Program-made: the position numbers and the translations under genes
NCBI GenBank assembly: GCA_027475525.1
Contig: JAMWFC010000051.1
Location: 2,245,205-2,309,204, forward strand
Direction: 5' to 3'
DNA: 64,000 nucleotides
Origin: Macrolepiota albuminosa
Lineage: Eukaryota; Basidiomycota; Agaricomycetes; Agaricales; Agaricaceae
Shown: one piece after another, positions 58,237 to 64,000 of the stretch
How the letters are laid out: every line of letters starts with the position of its first letter
How positions within the stretch are numbered: the stretch's first letter is position 1
Notes under the pieces: model-generated
Told to the model about the DNA's origin: nothing
Databases searched by the model: none
What the model saw: only the letters and a program-made list of their open reading frames with translations

Positions 58237-59113
58237 AGTTCTACTAACAAGTTCCGATACCCACTACCAATTTTTTGGACGATTTAACCTCATGGACTTT
58301 TACAAATATTACATCTCTTGTACTGTCACATTGTGTCGGGAAGTGAAAATTTTCAGCCTTTTGTTTTTCTGTCGTTCAGTCCGTTCATGTGTATATATGA
58401 ATGACTTTCAATTTTGCAAGGACACCTCAGTTTTCATCCTCTGTCCAACTTCATATCGTTGAAGGTACAGAATGTCGGCGCAAAAGTAGTAAAATAGTAG
58501 AGGAGCACGAATTAGAACAGTACTGTGTAACATGCACTTAAGACACGCTAATGGACTTTTATAGAAAAAAGAGAAATGTTGGGAAGTCTGTTGCAGTCTA
58601 GTCACCGGTCACCGGTCACCCTTAATTCCCTCTGCACCTGACAAGCCTTCCCGCAATCCAAGCCGAACAAAACTGGAGATTAATATGGTATCATGTCTGT
58701 TTAGGAGTTCGCGACGTCACCCAGCTCACACCATACGCCACCAAAAAACCACACGAAGAGAGTTCTACTTCAAAAAGCTACAAACAACGCCAGCAGATAG
58801 ATAGAATACCAGTTAATTACTCGGCGTAGTGCGAGAAATAGGCACTACCCCCGCCTCTTAGCCGCCCTGTATAGCGGCTTGCCGGCGGTATAAATAGAAA
58901 CCATTCATTCATTCATGTCTGTTTAAAAATCAACTGTTCTTTCGTATCTGTGATGTTTGTTTTTTTTTCAAAAAAGATGTGTTATATTAACCGCCATGTT
59001 CAACTTCAAGGAGGGGAAGAGAGGAGGACCCAAAGTGGACCGTTAATTGATAAATTAACGTGAGGGTAATACACGACTTGTTGTCAAAAAATGTGTTCTG
59101 TGGAAATATGATA
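58237..59113. other. Intergenic region holding a SINE-like insertion
   Basis: About 880 bp between the KRE9-like gene and the tRNA. No protein gene is seen. It contains a short GTCACCG triple repeat near 58602-58619 and the inserted element described separately. Confidence 0.5.
58691..58925. mobile_element. Candidate SINE-like insertion with 13-bp target-site duplication
   Basis: The 13-mer TCATGTCTGTTTA occurs at 58691-58703 and exactly again at 58913-58925. The 209 bp between (58704-58912) differ in composition from their surroundings: a GC-rich body with a stem-like GCCGCC...GGCGG pair near 58861-58888, a GGTATAAATAG box, and a simple CATT repeat at the 3' end. Flanking direct repeats plus a 3' microsatellite tail are the usual signs of a short retroposed element. 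There is no coding sequence. A weak GTTCGCGAC near 58707 could be a decayed B-box. Origin and copy number are unknown. Confidence 0.5.
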
Positions 59114-59194
59114 TGACCACCGCAGGGGTCGAACCTGCAATCTCCTGATTACAAAGTATCGTAGTCAGACGCGATGCCATTTCGCCAGGCGGCC
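59114..59194 (-). tRNA. tRNA-Arg (anticodon ACG) with 9-nt intron
   Basis: Reading from 59194, the acceptor strand GGCCGCC pairs with GGTGGTC at the 3' end (two G-U pairs). The anticodon arm TCTGA ... TCAGG encloses CTACGA, so the anticodon is ACG, followed by a 9-nt intron TACTTTGTA at the canonical position after base 37. The T arm is GCAGG TTCGACC CCTGC. Length is 81 nt including the intron, 72 nt mature. It ends about 90 bp before the start of the QPRT gene on the other strand. Confidence 0.88.
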
Positions 59195-59282
59195 TTGTAT
59201 TCCAAGAACAACATATATTTATATTCATACACTCCATACTGACCGGTTCTGCAAAGATTCTGAGTAAACTTGGAAGCTCTGA

Positions 59283-60582
<1,300 letters not shown>

Positions 60583-60610
60583 GTAGAAAGGAACTAGTGA
60601 AGTCGGAAGT

Positions 60611-61873
60611 TTATGTTGGGTACAAGTTTAATAAAGATATCGCATTCCCTCCTCGAACTCCGTCCCTGTCTGCCAAAGTCCAGCCCTGAACGGCCTCAAT
60701 TGCCTCAAGATTTTCCACCACACTTTTCCACTTCTCTGTTGAATTAAGTGGAGGGAAGAAAGGATGGTCTGTGCCAAATAGCATTCTTTGGCTTCCCAGA
60801 CTTCGATTTGTAGTGCTAATAGCAGAGGACCCGGTCTGGTACCTGTCTGAGCGTGCTAACACGTCACTGACGAAGCCAAGTTCTTCGGAACCATACGACA
60901 CGGCATCGAGGTATAGTTTCCCAATATAGTATCGAGCATCATGTTGAAGCCTCGTTGCTACCTCAGGATCATGGTTAATACATGATGCGAGACGAGACGA
61001 AAGTTGAGGCAAGGCACCGCCAGAGTGAGCCAATAGGAGACGAAGAGATGGATACCTGTCAAAGACGCCTGATAAAATCAGTCTGGTTGTTGCCTGTGCT
61101 CGCATCAGTGGAATTGTATTACGTTCTGTTTCGGCGGTGTCAGTGTTAACTCACAATTGTAGTCTCAAAGGGGAAGCCAAGGGCAAGAGGAAGGACATGA
61201 CCATTGTTCTTATCGCCCCATGCCTTTGCATCGACACCATAATGAGGGTGAATAAACACGACGAGACCAGCTTTCTCAATGGCGGCCCAGACAGGATCAA
61301 GGGCTCCATCGTCCAATCCTTTACCCACACCACTCGTGCCCATGATCAGACCACGCAAATGGGGTAGCTCAGCAATCTGTTTTACGGCGTCCAGGAGTGA
61401 TTCGACGCTGACCCCGGGCACAAGGGGCAAAAGGCCAAAACCATAAAGACGTTTTACCGAAGCAGGTTGAACGTATGGGGATGTCGCACAATAATCTTCC
61501 AGATCCTTGTTCAATTCAGCTGCAAGCGTTTGAGCCTGAGATGCAGGGAGAAAGTCAAGCCAAGGATTTGCAGAACTGTATTAACCATGTAAAACCGCAT
61601 TACACTACAATTCGCAGTATCCTACCTGACCACAGAGATATCAATACCATGTTGGTCCATGAACTTCAGCTTTTCTCCTCTATCCCAATACTGGGCACCG
61701 ACTGGTCTCCCGCCACTAGGTTCGTGGTCCAAAATCAGGAGACGTTCATCAACTTTACCGTCGGGAGTGGCTGATGAGCGGATGAAGGGCACGTTAGACC
61801 GCGTTCGCAACAAGGCAGCATATCGAGGAAGATAAACATGGGTATGTATGTCAACAAGGAGTTTAGATGCCAT
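60611..61873 (-). CDS. ACMSD-like amidohydrolase/decarboxylase
   Basis: The start is ATG 61873 (MASKLLVDIHTHVYLPRYA) and the stop is at 60611. The metal-dependent (beta/alpha)8 barrel is marked by DIHTH at the first strand, VVFIHPHYGVDAKAWGD, SLRLLLAHSGGALPQL, and RMLFGTDHPFFPPLNS with the catalytic Asp. In between are FMDQHGIDISVV, ANPWLDFLP and PHLRGLIMGTSGVGKGLDD. These are hallmarks of amidohydrolase family 2, with the DIHTH and GTDHPFF pattern of ACMSD-type decarboxylases, which remove CO2 from 2-amino-3-carboxymuconate semialdehyde and so divert the kynurenine pathway away from quinolinate. Two introns are seen. The exact substrate needs testing; other fungal family members decarboxylate aromatic acids. 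Confidence 0.78.
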
Positions 61874-62016
61874 GGAGAATACTCCGTGGATTTGCAGACA
61901 TGGTCAGCCTAATTATGGACGGAACCAATCAATTACAAAGGCAAGAACTGTAGACGTATGTGCTAGCTGAATACAGATACTACATATACTAAGGTCGATC
62001 GCAAAGATTGACCGTC
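61874..62016. promoter_or_regulatory. Divergent promoter between ACMSD-like and coiled-coil genes
   Basis: A 143-bp AT-rich spacer between outward starts; no clear element. Confidence 0.4.
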
Positions 62017-63671
62017 ATGGATCAAACACGTTTACGAGCGATGAATGAACAGGTAAAGTTCAGACAATTTCCCATACATCCTCTGCTTCCTTATCTTTGG
62101 CCAGATCAATACCATCGAAGAAGCCTTTAATCGGTTTCGCAGTCTCTGTGTTGAATTTACTCAAACAGAAGAAAACTCCAAACGTTCAGTTGCTGATCTG
62201 GAGTACGAGAATAAAGTTTTAGTACAACAGAACCAGGCATTACAGCGCCAAGTCGACAACTACAAGCGACAATCAGAAAGAGCCAAGGACGCACAAGAAG
62301 CAGTTTTTTGGAAGCTCGGAAATGCATACCGAGTAATTTGTGACCTAATCAATCAGGTCGAGAGGGTGAATGTTTATTTCAACATTATTATCTTTACTTT
62401 TCATACCGAGTAATTTGTGACCTAATCAATCAGGTCGAGAGGGTGAATGTTTATTTCAACATTATTATCTTTACTTTTGAGATTTCGTTTGACACCATCA
62501 TTTTGATCTGCGAATCTTTAGCTACAGGTAGCCGATCATCTTCAGCCCGCGATTCAGAATAAAGCTGAAGAGAGCGAGGAGATGCGCCAGGTTATAGGGG
62601 AGGCTGTTGCACAGACTTTGAGCTGCTCCCCTAGGAGCCCAGACAGCAACAGAACTCCCCGTCAACATTGCCCCCCGCTTAGGAGAGGAATGCTTAAATG
62701 GAAGACTCCAAACGGGCATCGTGATGGAACAGCGGAAGGGCCATCTGAAGTGAACAGTCACTCGCCTAGTCACTTACCTTCAATCGAAGCGTCTGGTAAC
62801 AAATCAACTAGCGAGTCAGAAAGCTCAGCCTCTGTTGTAAACATCGATGTCGAAGAAAGATGGAGCATCCACTATGGAAACAATCCTCCGGGGGTTTGTA
62901 ATATGTCCTTCGGGCCAGTTAGTTACACAAGGTTATTGCAATATTCCGTGATCGCTAAAGAGCATGTGTGTCATTAACATCCGCCTTGAGATAATTATTG
63001 ACATGTAGCGAGTCAGGTTGACAAGCTGAAACAGTTCGTTGCAGGTTCCTTGTTTAGGTCGATGGGTTTGCGAATTTCTGTTCTGCAGACTTGAGAATGC
63101 AGGAGACCTTTGTCTGCGCCTACATTCAACGAGTAACCTTCTTTTCTTAAAAGACCCGATATTTTTGGAGGAAAGGGCAGAAGGCATTAAGAAAACATAC
63201 ATCCTAGATTGGGGTACTCCTCAAGAAAATGCATTGCTGACAGACTTCATACGGAGTAGAGAAGAAGTAGTACTCCATACGTTCGTCTTCCCGGAGAAAA
63301 AGGTGAGTCGCTTTCTTGATACTGTTCATAATGGTCTGGAATGAGGACTGTGACAGAAGTGGTTCTATGTTGGAGGTTTCACTTGGCACGTCGCGGATCA
63401 CCTTCATTCCATTTGGCCGTCACTTGGAAAGACGGTAAGGTTACCTTTCAACATGCAACGTTTATCACAAACTTGAAAGCCACAGGAGAGGAACAAGGTC
63501 CTTTCGAAATTATGCGAACGCAGCTCAGACTATCTTGAAGCAGATGTGGCGATCAAACTTGACAACGGCACTCTATCCCAAATATGTCTTGAAATCTCAA
63601 GTGACGGGCTCTGGGATATATCCCGACAATTTGCCGGGCGTATGGATTATCCGGATAACAAAGCGGTATAG
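62017..63671 (+). CDS. Coiled-coil protein of unknown function
   Basis: ATG 62017 opens MDQTRLRAMNEQ; an intron leads to INTIEEAFNRFRSLCVEF. A heptad-rich coiled coil follows (ADLEYENKVLVQQNQALQR, QVDNYKRQSERAKDAQEA). After the 77-bp duplication come DHLQPAIQNKAEESEEM and a Ser/Pro-rich linker, then RWSIHYGNNPPG. The C-terminal part looks folded: FLEERAEGIKKTYILDWG, LLTDFIRSREEVVLHTFV, and across an intron KWFYVGGFTWHVADHLHSI, then PQERNKVLSKLCERSSDYL to TAG at 63669-63671. I could not settle the splicing between 62895 and 63095. The order of a coiled coil, disordered linker and folded C-terminal domain suggests a scaffold or adaptor. I do not recognise the family. Confidence 0.55.
62325..62478. 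repeat. 77-bp perfect direct duplication (62325-62401 / 62402-62478)
   Basis: It duplicates AYRVICDLINQVERVN at the end of the coiled-coil exon together with its GTGAAT donor. The right edge is intronic. Confidence 0.95.
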
Positions 63672-64000
63672 TTAGTGTCGTAGCAATGTAAAGACTGTAT
63701 GCTTTGGGCATGGTCAGATGTCAGAAGAAAATGACGGATTCTGTCACAGCAAACGATCGATCGTGATCACGATTAAACTTAACCCCCATAGCTACTTTTT
63801 TTTTGATCAAATGTAGTTTTTCAATATCTTTTGGCTGAGTATCACGACGCTTAGTCCTTCTTCTGCACTGGTCGGCAGCACGTCGGTTGCCTTCACTGAC
63901 TTGTTTCTTATTCCTGTCATTATTGGTTATCTTTATCGTCCTATCTCGTCCACACCCGATATGCATCAGCAAACATCCATAAGTGAAAGGCGTCGCTTAA
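63672..64000. other. Right-end flank, no gene seen
   Basis: About 330 bp to the window edge. A minus-strand open stretch (63721-63972) is basic but has no recognisable start context or domain. Confidence 0.4.

Overview
The window looks like nuclear DNA of a basidiomycete, most likely a mushroom-forming agaricomycete. Genes are densely packed on both strands and almost all are cut by many 45-70 bp introns with GT-AG (occasionally GC-AG) ends and CTAAC-type branch sites. The gene set (GRR1, REB1-like Myb factor, VTC1, GH79 glucuronidase, two fungal alpha-tubulins, SEC15, CPSF2) fits a filamentous fungus. The species cannot be fixed from sequence reading alone.

Layout, left to right. 0-16 kb: the 5' part of a RhoGEF gene, a GRR1-like leucine-rich-repeat gene without an F-box, a small membrane protein, a membrane-anchored amidohydrolase, a REB1/TTF1-like Myb factor, a CCDC97-type protein, a single-zinc-finger protein, a frame-disrupted DUF676-type lipase and the NatA catalytic subunit NAA10. 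16-31 kb: a PAF-acetylhydrolase and a secreted GPI-anchored GH79 glucuronidase on a shared promoter, the full-length GRR1 F-box/LRR gene, a divergent pair of spliceosome genes (LSM3 and U1C), VTC1, SWC4/DMAP1 and a BCS1-like AAA ATPase. 31-51 kb: glutaminyl-tRNA synthetase, alpha-tubulin 1, an HSL-type alpha/beta hydrolase, CPSF2, alpha-tubulin 2, a HAD phosphatase, exocyst SEC15 and ARF1. 52-64 kb: a dual-specificity phosphatase, two low-complexity nuclear-type proteins, Gemin2, a KRE9-like GPI protein, a SINE-like insertion, an intron-containing tRNA-Arg, quinolinate phosphoribosyltransferase facing an ACMSD-like decarboxylase, and a coiled-coil protein of unknown role.

Most genes are independent housekeeping units. 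Functional pairs are LSM3/U1C (splicing), QPRT/ACMSD-like (both act around the quinolinate branch point of NAD synthesis) and PAF-AH/GH79 (neighbours only). I found no new multi-gene defence or biosynthetic system.

The strongest unexpected signal is technical. Twenty-five perfect direct duplications all have a period of exactly 77 bp and are scattered through exons, introns and spacers. Deleting one copy restores reading frames, often with one further base needed immediately after the second copy. This is the signature of a k=77 de Bruijn assembly joined at unresolved nodes, possibly at heterozygous sites of a dikaryon. Several apparently broken genes here are therefore probably intact in the organism.
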